The notes: generated from the letters alone by a model not told the origin. A stretch of 64,000 nt of DNA from Corythucha ciliata (GCA_038030265.1 CM075942.1:52480751-52544750); one strand, 5' to 3'; positions 22,560-34,383 are shown, counted from the first letter of the stretch. Made by a program: numbers and translations.

Positions 22560-23070
22560 CTAATCCACAGCTAAAACCGGCAAAAAGCTCTAATTCACGC
22601 GGCTAAAATTAAGAAATAGCTCTCATTCGCAGCTAACATTGAGAAAAAAACGCTAATTCAACAATAAAAAAAATAAAACGCAAATTTGCCTCTAAAATCA
22701 ATACAAAGCACTAATAGCGATTTCCGTTCAACACACTACACAAGTGTAGTGCACAGGTCTAGAGCGTACTCTCCATTAACATTTGTTTCAATTCAGAGAG
22801 GACGGATGGAAAAACTTACGCCACACTAGTGAATTGCATTGAATGGAAAACGCTATAATTCTTGTCTAAAATTGCTTGAGGAAATTGGAAAAAACTTCTT
22901 GAGGGCTTGTTCGTGTCTGAAAATTAAAAAAATAAATAAATAAAAGTAAAAATCATAAATTTGTGATTTCTCGATGCAGTTTCAAATTTTCAAGAAAGAA
23001 ATTGACAAAAAATCGGTAACTCAAGGTGTTGGAAGCTATTTTACGACTAAAATTGACAAAAAACGCTAAA
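22560..23070 (-). repeat. F1 repeat block, minus orientation
   Basis: GCTAAAATTAAGAAA, AACGCTAATTC and similar words repeat at about 30-base spacing, the reverse complement of the F1 words. A plus-orientation block starts about 470 bp further on, so the pair forms a divergent arrangement. Confidence 0.6.
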
Positions 23071-23313
23071 GGTCCCAGCAGGAGGCACAATTTCAATGCA
23101 ATATTCGGCAGACAAGACAATTGGCGATAAGAATCGTTTCTTTACGGGGGCGAGGAATGGGCGGCTTCCTCAAGAAACCCTTGGAAGCTTCAAGATCGAA
23201 AAAACACTATGCACAGCCAGTTATCGAGTCAAATTTGATTTTTCGGCGAGAACAAACACGTTTTTATAGCCAAACCAATCAGGCCCTCAATCAAGCTTGT
23301 ACGCACTGGGACT

Positions 23314-23430
23314 GAAGTACGAAGGGGTGTTATAATTTTAACACTGCGTTATCCTATCACAATTAAAGTGGTTGTCACGTGATTACCCCCCCTCCCCCGT
23401 GTTATTCCATATAACACCCCTTCATACTTC
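23314..23430. mobile_element. Short inverted-repeat MITE between two F1 blocks
   Basis: GAAGTACGAAGGGGTGTTAT pairs with ATAACACCCCTTCATACTTC, about 20 bp of near-perfect inverted ends. The interior includes a C-rich run. Confidence 0.65.
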
Positions 23431-23539
23431 TGCCCTAGGGAAAGTAGTTTAGTCGGGGAAGTGAGTAGATTAATAGCTAAGCAAGAGCGAATACAAAGTC
23501 AATTCTATGGCAGTGAGAAGGATTTTTAGTTTAGTGGCA

Positions 23540-24925
23540 AGTCGCAATTAGGCAAGAGGCGCGTTTTCTTAATTTTACCCGCAAAATTAGAGATTTTTAT
23601 CAACTTTATTCATGAAATTGAATCGAGATACTATGAAACGAGCGAATTTTTTCATTATTAGCAATGAGTTAGCGTTTTTAAAAAACAAAACAAAATTCAG
23701 CTGCGAATAAGCACCTTTTCTCTATTTTAACCGAAGGAATCAGCGTTTTATTTCAATTCAGCCACAGACCGTTTTTAAAATTTTAGCTGTGAACTAGACT
23801 TTAATCAATATTTTAACCACAAATAAGCTTTTTTTTGTGTCAATTTTAGTCGCCAATCAACGCATTTTCTCACTTCAATGCATACGAATTGGAACTTTTT
23901 CTCATCTACGGCACAGTAGAGTTTGCTAACATGGGAATCAACCGGTCCACGCGCTCGTGATGCGTGGACAACTCTAGCTGCGAATGAACACTTTTATCAA
24001 TTATAAACCGTAATTTGGCACCAACAACTCATCACTGCTGATAAAGTGGGGTCATCAGAGAGTGGATGATAGAGGTGGGATTTCAAAATAAGGACCTAGT
24101 TGCCATTACTACACAAGGAGAGGGACGGGGTAAGAAATTGAAAGAAAGGTGTGGTCTTGGTCACTATTTTGTCAGGGGACGGCGCACCCCCTCCACGACC
24201 CCTCAGGCGTGAGCAATCCACGTTTATATTATATTGTTGTTTGGCACTCTTCTTCTTATTTTAGCCCCGTTAAATTAGTTCTTTTTTTGTTTTTGTTTTT
24301 CCAATCAATTTCGGTCATGAAATTGAATGGACGAAATTGATCAGTTTTTCAATTTCTGCTACGAGTTAGTGTTTTTAAGTTTTTCTGCTTCGAGTAAGTG
24401 CCTAATCTCAGAGCTGCCCTTTAAAATATCAATTTTTCAGCAAAGCAAATTTTAAGTGTTTGCTGTGAACTTCCTCTTTATCACACTTTATACCGCTATT
24501 TATCATTTTTTTCCAATTTATAAGCTGCGAGTTAATGCACTTTCTCACTTCTAGTCATGAATTAGCGCTTATTATCGTCCACAATCATAACGTTGCCACC
24601 CAAAACCGTGAATTGGCATTCTATTTATTTTGGCTGCGAATCAGCGTTTTTTTAGATCGAGAATTGGCGATTTGTCACAATTTTAGCCACGGGCTTGCCC
24701 CTAAGAAAAGTGTATTAGCGTTTTTTCTAAATTTTCACTTCCATGTTTGAACTGTAAAAGAGCTTCCACACTTAGAACCACCAATTTTTTTTCTTTAAAA
24801 TTGTGTCCATTAACCACAAATTAGTGATTTTTTTTTTCTCAATTTTAGCCAGGAAATAACATTTTATATAACTTGAGCCTCAAAATTTGCGTTTTATTTT
24901 AATTTTTGCCACGAATTAGCGAATT
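23540..24925 (+). repeat. F1 repeat block, plus orientation
   Basis: GAATTAGCG..TTTTTCTCAATTTTAGCC-type units, about 30 bp, strongly diverged. The block runs straight into the satellite array: the last F1 words CACGAATTAGCGAATTAACACG share GCGAATTAACACG with satellite units. Confidence 0.65.
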
Positions 24926-27900
24926 AACACGTACACTGCTATACCATACCAGTAACTTTTAATAGGACTTTAAGTGATAATTACTCGAAAGTACTAGTAC
25001 TTGTCCCCACAGGTCATGTTGCGGATTCCAATAAAAGCATGCGGATTCCATATGTGAAATGACGATAGAGAGCTGCGAATTAACACGTATACTGCTATAC
25101 CATACCAGTAACTTTTAATAGGACTTTAAGTGATAGTTACTCGAAAGTACTAGTACTTGTCACCACAGGTCATGTTGCGGATTCCAATAAAAATTTTGCG
25201 GATTCCATATTTAAAATGACGATAGAGATCTGCAAATTAACACGTATACTGCTATACCATACCAGTAACTTTTAATAGGACTTTAAGCGATAGTTACTCA
25301 AAAGTACCAGTACTTGTCCCCACACGTCATGTCGCGGATTCCAATAAAAGCTTGCGGATTCCATGTGTAAAACTACGATGAAGATCTGCAAATTGACACG
25401 TATACTGCTATGCCATACCAGTAACATTCAATGGCACATTACGTGATAGTTACTCAAAAGTACTAGTACTTGTTCCCACAGGTCAAGTTGCGGATTCCAA
25501 TAAAAGCTTACGGATTCCATATATAAAATGACGATAGAGAGCTGCGAATTAAAACGTATACTGCTATACCATACCAGTAACTTTTAATAGGACTTTAAGC
25601 GATAGTTACTCAAAAGTACTAGTACTTGTCCCCACAGGTCATGTTGCGGATTCCAATAAAAGCTTGCGGATTCCATATGTAAAATGACGATGAAGATCTG
25701 CAAATTGACACGTATACTGCTATACCATACCAGTAACTTTAATAGGCACTTTAAGCGATAGTTACTCAAAAGTACTAGTACTTGTCCCACAGGTCAAGTT
25801 GCGGATTCCAATAAAAGCTTGCGGATTCTATATGTGAAATGACGATAGAGATCTGCAAATTGACACGTATACTGCTATACCATACCAGTAACGTTTAATA
25901 GGACTTTAAGCGATAGTTACTAAAAGTACTAGTACTTGTCCCCACAGGTCATGTTGCGGATTCCAATAAAAGCTTGCGGATTCCATACGTTAAATTACGA
26001 TAGAGATCTGCAAATTGACACGTATACTTCTATGCCATACCAGTAACATTCAATGGCACATTACGTGATAGTTACTCAAAAGTACTAGTACTTGTTCCCA
26101 CAGGTCAAGTTGCGGATTCCAATAAAAGCTTACGGATTCCATATATAAAATGACGATAGAGATCTGCAAATTGACAAGTATACTGCTATACCATACCAGT
26201 AACTTTTAATAGGCACTTTACGTGATAGTTACTCAAAAGTACTAGTACTTGTCCCCACAGGTCATGTTGCCGATTCCAACTAAAAGCTAGCGGATTCCAT
26301 ATGTGAAATGACGATAGAGAGCTGCGAATTAACACGTATACTGCTATACCATACCAGTAACTTTTAATAGGACTTTAAGCGATAGTTACTCGAAAGTACT
26401 AGTACTTGTCCCCACACGTCATGTCGCGGATTCCAATAAAATTTTGCGGATTCCATATTTCAAATGACGATAGAGATCTGCAAATTAACACGTATACTGC
26501 TATACCATACCAGTAACTTTTAATAGGACTTTAAGTGATAGTTACTCGAAAGTACTAGTACTTGTCCCCACAGGTCATGTTGCGAATTCCAATAAACATT
26601 TTGCGGATTCCTTATTTAAAATGACGATAGAGATCTGCAAATTAACACGTATACTGCTATACCATACCAGTAACTTTTAATAGGACTTTAAGCGATAGTT
26701 ACTCAAAAGTACTAGTACTTGTCCTCACAGGTCAAATTGCGGATTCCAATGAAGGCTTGAGGATTCCATATGTGAAATGACGATAGAGATCTGCAAATTG
26801 ACACGTATACTGGTATACAATACCAGTAACGTTTAATAGGACTTTACGTGAGAGTTACTCAAAAGTACTCGTACTTGTCCCCACAGGTCATGTTGCGGAT
26901 TCCAATAAAAGCTTGCGGATTCCATATGTAAAATTACGATGGAGATCTGCAAATTGACACGTATACTTCTATACCATACCAGTAACTTTTAATGGCACTT
27001 TACGTGAGAGTTACTCAAAAGTACTAGTACTTGTCCCCACAGGTCAAGTTGCGGATTCCAATAAAAGCTTGCGGATTCCATATGTAAATGACGATGAGAT
27101 CTGCAAATTGACACGTATACTGCTATACCATACCAGTAACGTTTAATAGGACTTTACGTGAGAGTTACTCAAAAGTACTAGTACTTGTCCCCACAGGTCA
27201 TGTTGCGGATTCCAATAAAAGCTTGCGGATTCCATATGTAAATTACGATGGAGATCTGCAAATTGACACGTATACTTCTATACCATACCAGTAACTTTTA
27301 ATGGCACTTTACGTGAGAGTTACTCAAAAGTACTAGTACTTGTCCCCACAGGTCAAGTTGCGGATTCCAATAAAAGCTTGCGGATTCCATATGTGAAATG
27401 ACGATAGAGATCTGCAAATTGACACGTATACTGCTATACCATACCAGTAACTTTTAATAGGACTTTAAGCGATAGTTACTCAAAAGTACTAGTACTTGTC
27501 CCCACAGGTCGTGTTGCGGATTCCAATAAAAGCTTGCGGATTCCATATGTAAAATTACGATAGAGATCTGCAAATTGACACGTATACTGCTATACCATAC
27601 CAGTAACTTTTAATAGGACTTTAAGTGATAGTTACTCAAAAGTACTAGTACTTGTCACCACAGGTCATGTTGCGGATTCCAATAAAAGCTTGCGGATTCC
27701 ATATGTAAAATTACGATGAAGATCTGCAAATTGACACGTATACTGCTATGCCATACCAGTAACAATCAATGGCACATTACGTGATAGTTACTCAAAAGTA
27801 CTAGTACTTGTCCCTACAGGTCAAGTTGCGGATTCCAATGAAGGCTTGCGGATTCTATATGTGAAATGACGATGAAGATCTGCAAATTGACACGTATACT

Positions 27901-28675
27901 GCTATACCATACCAGTAACGTTTAATAGGACTTTAAGCGTTAGTTACTAAAAGTACTAGTACTTGTCCACACAGGTCATGTTGCGGATTCCAATAAAAGC
28001 TTGCGGATTCCATATGTAAAATTACGATGGAGATCTGCAAATTGACACGTATACTTCTATACCATACCAGTAACTTTTAATGGCACTTTACGTGAGAGTT
28101 ACTCGAAAGTACTAGTACTTGTCCCCACAGGTCATGTTGCGAATTCCAATAAACATTTTGCGGATTCCATATTTAAAATGACGATAGAGATCTGCAAATT
28201 AACACGTATACTGCTATACCATACCAGTAACTTTTAATAGGACTTTAAGCGATAGTTACTCAAAAGTACTAGTACTTGTCCCCACAGGTCAAGTTGCGGA
28301 TTCCAATGAAGGCTTGCGGATTCTATATGTGAAATGACGATGAAGATCTGCAAATTGACACGTATACTGCTATACCATACCAGTAACGTTTAATAGGACT
28401 TTAAGCGATAGTTACTCAAAAGTACTAGTACTTGTCCCCACAGGTCGTGTTGCGGATTCCAATAAAAGCTTGCGGATTCCATACGTAAAATTACGATAGA
28501 GATCTGCAAATTGACACGTATACTTCTATACCATACCAGTAACTTTTAATGGCACTTTACGTGAGAGTTACTCAAAAGTACTAGTACTTGTCCCCACAGG
28601 TCAAGTTGCGGATTACAATAAAAGCTTGTGGATTCCAAATGTGAAATGACGATAGAGAGTTGCATATTGACACGT
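24926..28675 (+). repeat. ~156-bp satellite array, about 24 units
   Basis: Unit starts fall at 24928, 25084, 25241 and 25397 and continue at 156-157-bp steps. Constant words are CTGCTATACCATACCAGTAA, AAAGTACTAGTACTTGTCC, TTGCGGATTCCAATAAAAGC and ATGACGATAGAGATCTGC. Variants (TAATAGGACTTTAAGCGATAG against TAATGGCACTTTACGTGAGAG; GGTCATG against GGTCAAG) alternate in places, so parts are organised as dimers, clearest in 26780-27400. Copies are only slightly diverged, implying recent homogenisation. Minus-strand ORFs across it are repeat artefacts. Confidence 0.95.
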
Positions 28676-28932
28676 GTTCATGGCCCATGTGTTCCAGTGG
28701 TCAAACAAGTATTATGCCGGTTTTCTACACCATACCTGGATCATACAGTCTCATTCAATCGGGAGCGCTAAATTTCAATTTTGAGAATGAGGGGAAACTG
28801 GCGCATGAAGTCCAAGGTCAAAGTACGAAGGAGTTTACAGGTATTTATGAAGAGAAATTTCAAAAACGCTGCAAATTTGACACATGGGTTATTATTCATG
28901 TACGTGGCCATATTCGGCTTGAAATTACTTGA
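28660..28932 (+). CDS. Hypothetical protein, 90 codons, in satellite-flanked core
   Basis: The ORF starts inside the last satellite unit and runs through the core: VFYTIPGSYSLIQSGALNFN and later EEKFQKRCKFDTWVIIHVRG. Composition is protein-like but no family is recognised. Its start within the satellite suggests the true start or an upstream exon may differ. Confidence 0.25.
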   Translation: MHIDTCSWPMCSSGQTSIMPVFYTIPGSYSLIQSGALNFNFENEGKLAHEVQGQSTKEFTGIYEEKFQKRCKFDTWVIIHVRGHIRLEIT

Positions 28933-29756
28933 ATATCGACACCCCACATGCCTGTGAACTCTAACATTACAAACAAAAACCTATTTTGGACACGCATCAG
29001 GCAAACAAAAACCCAGGGAGTTAGTTGATAAACCAGATCACATGGTAAGGCGAACTAAATCCCAAATGGACTCCATGTGCCGAAGAGCGAGTTTTTTCAA
29101 GCAATCCTGCCCGGACGGCGGACGGACATTGCAGAAATCGAATCTAGACGTGGTAAAACGTACGCAGAAAAAGTTTCTGTGTGGGTTGGACAATTTTGTT
29201 TCCTGACCGAAAACGTAGGAATATTATTCACAATGAACAATCAAAGTCATACGGATAACCCAGTCGCTGGACTTCGTATTATTGATATGTTGAAAAAAAT
29301 GAACGATCCGTTGCACTGCTCTCTTATGAAAATAGACCATCCGCTAAATTCTAATTACCTACGAAACCAAAGCGTTGAAAGAAACATATGTTACGAAGGA
29401 GTATACAACATGGAAACGAGAATAAGTATAATAATTTATTGATTTTTTTAATGATTTTTTATTTTGGAGGCAGGAGTGATTTCTGGTTTTTTAATTTTTC
29501 GCTGACAACGAAAACGCCGGCAGGATCGGTCAAAAAAATTAAAAAACCATAATAATTTATATTTGGTGGGTTTCCTAATTATTCCAATTTGCAGGAGCAA
29601 AAATCCCAACCCCTCCGTACCACCCAAAACATTTTTTCGACTGTGAGTAATGGGTTTTCCATATGTCTTCGTGAATAATAAACCAAAATTAAGATCTAAC
29701 GTTTCTAACTTAAGGCGCAACGTGCAACTGTAACATCTGGAATTGGCGATTGAGTG
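28676..29756. other. Unique 1.08-kb core between inverted satellite arms
   Basis: Non-repetitive sequence bounded left by the plus-orientation satellite and right by minus-orientation satellite copies. It holds two ORFs (28660-28932 and 29077-29442) and, near 29500-29720, another stretch open on the minus strand. No conserved domain was recognised in any of them. Confidence 0.6.
29077..29442 (+). CDS. Hypothetical protein, about 121 codons, in satellite-flanked core
   Basis: Open from just after a TAA at 29056, with no early ATG in frame (the first in-frame start is GTG), so it may be an internal exon or truncated. It contains LPGRRTDIAEIESRRGKTYA, a hydrophobic VWVGQFCFLTENVGILF segment and DMLKKMNDPLHCSLMKIDH. 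I do not recognise the family. Being central to an inverted-arm structure, it may be the remnant of the element's own protein. Confidence 0.3.
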   Translation: MPKSEFFQAILPGRRTDIAEIESRRGKTYAEKVSVWVGQFCFLTENVGILFTMNNQSHTDNPVAGLRIIDMLKKMNDPLHCSLMKIDHPLNSNYLRNQSVERNICYEGVYNMETRISIIIY

Positions 29757-30137
29757 TCAATTTGCAGCTCTCTATCGTAATTTCACATATGGAATCCGCA
29801 AGCTTTTATTGGAATCGGCAACTTGACCTAAGGGGACAAGTACTAGTACTTTTGAGTAACTATCGCGTAAAGTGCCATTGAAAGTTACTGGTATGGTATA
29901 GCAGTATACGTGTCAATTTGCAGCTCTCTATCGTCATTTCACATATGGAATCCGCAAGCTTTTATTGGAATCCGCAACTTGACCTGAGGGGACAAGTACT
30001 AGTACTTTTGAGTAACTATCGCGTGAAGTGCCATTGAAAGTTACTGGTATGGTATAGCAGTGTACGTGTCAATTTGCAGCTCTCTATCGTCATTTCACAT
30101 AAGGAATCCGCAAGCTTTCATTGGAATCCGCAAATTA
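29757..30137 (-). repeat. Satellite, inverted orientation, about 2.4 units
   Basis: The reverse complement of the 156-bp unit: TTGCAGCTCTCTATCGT, GGACAAGTACTAGTACTTTT, TTACTGGTATGGTATAGCAG. It ends abruptly at GGAATCCGCAAATTA, ten bases before the start of the next repeat family at 30147. Confidence 0.9.
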
Positions 30138-30146
30138 GTACGTCCC

Positions 30147-31621
30147 GCTAAGGAAGACGCTGTCTGCCGGTCATAGAGAAACTAGTGATACCGATGGTGT
30201 AAGCGGTATGTTTAATTTTGGATTATTTTCACCTCTTTTTCATTCTTTTTTTGCCATTATAACTCGTGGAAAAGTGTGTACATTTATTAATTGCGCTAAG
30301 GTCGACTAATAGGGCTCAGTATTACATTAGTGCGAGTTGTTAATAAGGGGGTCACTGGTTACTCAAATATGTTGGAAACGCACTTCACGCGAACGTACGC
30401 GGACGCGACGGGGGAGTCCGACCTACGGGAACCGCTCAACAACAGAGTCAACGGAGCCACAGCGAACGGCCGGAGACCGGCGATCAGCAATTGGATGGCG
30501 TCGGGGCACAAAAGAGAAAAGACTGGTGCTCGCTCGTTTTCTCATGTTGCCCCCTGAAACGTCCATTCTTCCTCACGGTTTTATAGTTTGCTAGCGTTGC
30601 CGCCGATGAGACGACTTTCCCCGAGCTCGGGTGCTGGCCCAAAAACTCCCGGTCTCAGCGCCTTCTTTTTTGTTTCGCCCTTTCTTCTTCCCACTTTTTG
30701 ACCACCAAAGTTCCTCGCAATGCGGGTCCTCTCACTCGTTCATTTCGGTTGGATCACCAATAATTACGACAGAGGAGGATAGTTAGTTTACCTATCTCTC
30801 ATATCGTGCCTTGTTCTGTTCCATTCAAGGTTCGAGGCGCTTACTTACTATATTGTATACTTTCGTGCTTATTTTTATACTTTTTATTAATTAATACAAT
30901 TTACCGGAGCACCTCGTCTCGACTATACCCTTTAATATCAGTGTCGGTATTGGTGTGATCCATAACTAATATCTGTCCTTGTTATTGTTATACCCCGTAC
31001 AGATACATGTGGGTATAGTTTGGAATGCCGAAAATAACCATTTAAGAGCATTTTTACGATCATTCAAGCGCAGACGACTGCAGGCAAAGTGCAAATATCT
31101 CCTTTAAGTCCTCTTCGTCCCGTCTAATGCCATGTTGATATGGTTAGCATCGTAGCCTTTTCTGCCATCTGTGACATTCCGAGATTTTGATGGTGATTAA
31201 TCTGTATTCAAAATTTAAAGTATAAAAAGACGCCTCCCGAACGAACAACTTCAGAAGTAGTAAGGTCTTGAGATGGAAGGAACCGCTGATAATGAAATAA
31301 CTTGACACCCGGTCAACTGAAAAATAGCTATTTTGTGAACTGTGAGAATAAATTGGTTCGTAGCACTAACAACGAAATTATAATAATTTTGCTAGCTATA
31401 ACCCAGTGCCCACGAATTCTTTTCGATTCAGGAGGTGGATTAGGTACATTTCAAGAACCTTCTTTTCCAAATTTTTAATGTGTACACGTTTGATGTATTT
31501 ACTCACCAAAAAATCTTAAAAACCCAGCCAGATTAAGTGAGATGTGAAGTTATTTACGAGCTCGTCAAAACCAAACAACAATACGCACTGAGGTATCAAT
31601 ACTTCTTACACTATCAGCAAT
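30147..31621 (+). repeat. 1.45-kb dispersed repeat, copy A
   Basis: Begins GCTAAGGAAGACGCTGTCTG and ends ACTTCTTACACTATCAGCAAT. It matches 57879-59324 in inverted orientation along its whole length with scattered small differences. Near its two ends, ATRGTGTAAGCGGTAT and its partner ATAGTGTAAGAAGTAT form imperfect inverted repeats, suggesting a DNA transposon. Alternatively the segment with a TATA-like box could be an LTR. A 75-codon ORF near 30330 is shared in both copies but not recognisable as a family. Confidence 0.75.
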
Positions 31622-31738
31622 GCCTGTGACACTAACCCTCAAATTGATAACAAATACCGCTTACACTATCAAGAACACTAGCACAGCTAAGGCACTATAA
31701 AACCCGGTTCTCTAGCACAGCTAGTGATAGTTTCATTC
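31622..31738. repeat. Terminal-repeat fragment related to 56105-56177
   Basis: Contains ATAACAAATACCGCTTACAC, TATCAAGAACACTAGC and GCTAGTGATAGTTTCATTCG, the same words as 56105-56177 in inverse order, plus an extra ~30-bp insert. Confidence 0.6.
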
Positions 31739-32355
31739 GCCAATTATCCCTGGTATTCTCTGTCCTTTTCATGCCTCTAAATAGCTCATCTGTTTATCCC
31801 CATTATTTCATTACTGGAGAGCTCTAGTAGAAAATAGGGCAAAGAAACACAACAAACCGCTCTCTGACAGCTATATTACAGGTGAATTTTTTTCGGAAGG
31901 AGCACATGACACAAACATGCTAAGGTCTGCCCACTTAGTGATGGACTCTCGAACGTGTTGCTTCATTTCGATAGTTCGATTTGTTCACTCCCACCAAAAA
32001 TCTTTTAAGAAATCAAAAACAAAACTTTTACTACGGCGGCTACTATTGTTACGAATACACGCTACGCGGTGATCATTTTGTTCTAAAATTAGTCCCAGTG
32101 CGTTATTTTTAGCCGAAGTGGCAAAGGGGAAGCTCATTCCACCAATTTAAGGGCGGGCGAGAGTCCATCACTAAGTGGACAGACTTAAGCTGGCGTGTTT
32201 GAAATGACCTAAAACTTAAAAAATCGCGTATTTATTAACTGTTGGATTATTTTACGAACAGAATAAAAGATCACGATTTATGCTCTATTTTAGCATGAAT
32301 AAACCTTAAAAAATAGATTTATGAATAAGTTTTGACCCATCAAACTTCCTCATTG
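31739..32355 (+). repeat. Dispersed repeat F-A, interrupted by a MITE
   Basis: TATTCTCTGTCCTTTTCA to AACTTCCTCATT is shared, in the same orientation, with 59325-59421 plus 60518-60781. It differs by a 262-bp MITE here and a 1.1-kb hAT-like insertion in the other copy. Confidence 0.75.
31924..32184. mobile_element. 262-bp MITE with empty site elsewhere in window
   Basis: Ends GGTCTGCCCACTTAGTGATG and CATCACTAAGTGGACAGAC. The paralogous site at 60616-60632 reads AAACATGCTAGCTGGCGTG without the element, so insertion was at a TA or TAA. Confidence 0.85.
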
Positions 32356-34240
32356 ACCTCGATTTATTGAATTGTGCAGAATTTTTCTATCCCTTGGAGA
32401 GAATTTCTTTCCTTCCCAATCTGAGATTCATGCAAGTTCCCCATTATACTTTTCGACTCTCTCTGTCTTGAGAGAGTGACAAAATGCGGATTAAATGCAG
32501 TGTACCTGTTACTGCCTCTTGAAGTTTTGAAATACGTTTGGAAGTCGTAACAAAAAATGGTTCCAAGCCAGATTATAAAGAATGGAGAGAGGGGTGCAGG
32601 GGCCTTCTTTTCCCGGTTGCAGGTGGTGCATATAGCCACATAAAGAGTTTGATTGATTGACTGAAAGAAAAAACTTATGGATTATCTACAGAGACGGGAA
32701 AAGTCATAAACATCATAGTCATAGTTTTAAACATAAAATTGGTGTTTTTTGATAAAACGTCATAATACGAGTTTTCGCAAAAAACGTCATAAAACGACCT
32801 TTTTGGAGTAAATTTTTAACGTTTATTTCCGGGGGATAAACTCATTAGCCTAACCCTTTCACGAATAATTACGTAAATTTGCTGTTTTCTTTTCGTCTCA
32901 GAAGGACGAAAATATACATTTTGTTGGTTCTAGTACGCTTCGACCACATCATACAATTCTCGTTTTATTTATTTATTTACTTTTTTCTTAAGTTGTTTTG
33001 TTCGGCAACATAACCATTTGGCGCGATTTTTTTTATATTTCCAATAATTACCCCATACCACACCCAAACTCTACGAAAATAATAGCTTAAATCTATTGTG
33101 AAATATACGTCAATTTTAGGCTGAAATCGTCTTGAAACTTGAAGGGGCAGTTTTTCGGAAATAAACGCCATATAACACACATTTTAATGTCATAAAACAT
33201 AATTTTTAAGGTCATAAATGAGAAAATAAAAGTCATAAATCGTCTGTCACTGATTATCAAACTCAAAGCGTGACACGCTGAATTACATAACGCAAAATTA
33301 TCTGGGCAAAATAATTATTCAACCCACTAATTCAGGAGCCGCAAGACTAAGTTGTCTTGAAGAAAACGGGAGGCAAAAGTCGGTAAACATAAAAGAAGAG
33401 AAGGACGAGTGCTGAACACTAGAAAGGTGAAGGTCCGACAGAGAGAGAAAATAAGAGGGGTCTATAATGGCGCATCAAAGTCAAAGGCCGCCGGGGCCGG
33501 TGGCCATGGTGAATGGGGTAAGCCAAGGTCAAGCCCATTGTTAGTTTGTAAATTTTACAAAAACATTCCGCTCAAAATTTAATGATAATTATTACGAATG
33601 TGAGCGTAATACTAAAATAAAAAGGCAAAAACGCCAAAAATGACTTATTTTTGCGTTGAGATGTCGATGTCGCACTCGTCAGCCGGCGATGTTTTCTTCA
33701 CGACGAGAGAGCTCGTTCCTTAACACTTGTCACTCAGTTTTACACTTTGACTTTGAAGACCAAACTAGCTACCGTTCAGGTATGCCCTTGCCGCGACGGC
33801 GAAAGAGATATCAGCCCATCGAGAGGGATGTTGGAACGAGGTAAAGGAGAATTGAACGCACAAATTGAGGATGCGATATAGAGGAATAGAGGATTGTGTG
33901 CTTCACCATTCCAAGTTTGATTATGTGGATTAATTGTGCTTTACCCCACAGGAGGCACCAAAATGTTTCGTCGAAAAATACAGGGGATCTGAAAAGGGAA
34001 GAAATAAAAACGAGACTGATGGGCAAGAAGCGTGATAATTTAGCCCAAAAAAAAGTAGAGGGAAAAAGCCTTGCGGCATAAAAAACCCTCGAAAATTACA
34101 TGTGTCTTACATTGATTGGATGAGAATTATTTTTAGACATCAATTATCATCCAAGTAAGTATCAGAAGGGTATAAAACACAATTATAAAGCAATGATTTG
34201 GACCCAAGTAAAGGGTTGCGGGGACACCCGCGAGTTAAGC
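32356..34240. other. Receptor intron DNA; CATAAAAC-rich stretch at 32690-33240
   Basis: Apart from the candidate exon listed separately, no gene is supported. Between 32690 and 33240 the word GTCATAAA(A)C recurs at least eight times in irregular spacing. A 91-codon minus ORF at 32364-32639 has two close cysteines (CTTC) but no recognisable domain. Confidence 0.4.
33467..33517 (+). other. Possible first coding exon
   Basis: ATG followed by 16 codons (MAHQSQRPPGPVAMVNG) and a consensus donor GTAAGC. It is a GC-rich island in A/T-rich surroundings. No second exon was found, so support is only composition plus donor. Confidence 0.25.
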
Positions 34241-34280
34241 TCATTATTCAAATGGAATGAGCAGAATGAGATATGGATAG

Positions 34281-34383
34281 CTTACCGGTTGTTTAATCCC
34301 GGTCTGGCACGAGTGGCTTGACGGTTGCTTGACCCCGGTTTGATGTAAATTGCTCACCGGTTGTTTGATCCCGGCTCGCTGGT
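34281..34383. repeat. Three-copy ~36-bp minisatellite
   Basis: CTTACCGGTTGTTTAATCCC, CTTGACGGTTGCTTGACCCC and CTCACCGGTTGTTTGATCCC mark three diverged tandem units. On the minus strand they encode a repeated GIKQPVS-like peptide within a 70-codon ORF, which is probably incidental. Confidence 0.7.

Noticed and set aside
25584..25790. Minus-strand ORF across the satellite with repeated peptide
   Set aside because: The peptide simply repeats because the DNA unit does; no sign of a gene.
24926..28675. CRISPR-like regular repeat array
   Set aside because: The whole ~156-bp unit is repeated without unique spacers; it is a satellite in a eukaryotic genome.
29448..29720. Minus-strand 90-codon ORF in the satellite core
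   Set aside because: Overlaps A/T-rich sequence with an imperfect inverted AAAAAACC motif; no recognisable family.
32364..32639. 91-codon minus ORF with CTTC
   Set aside because: A single cysteine pair does not make a zinc finger and no other support exists.
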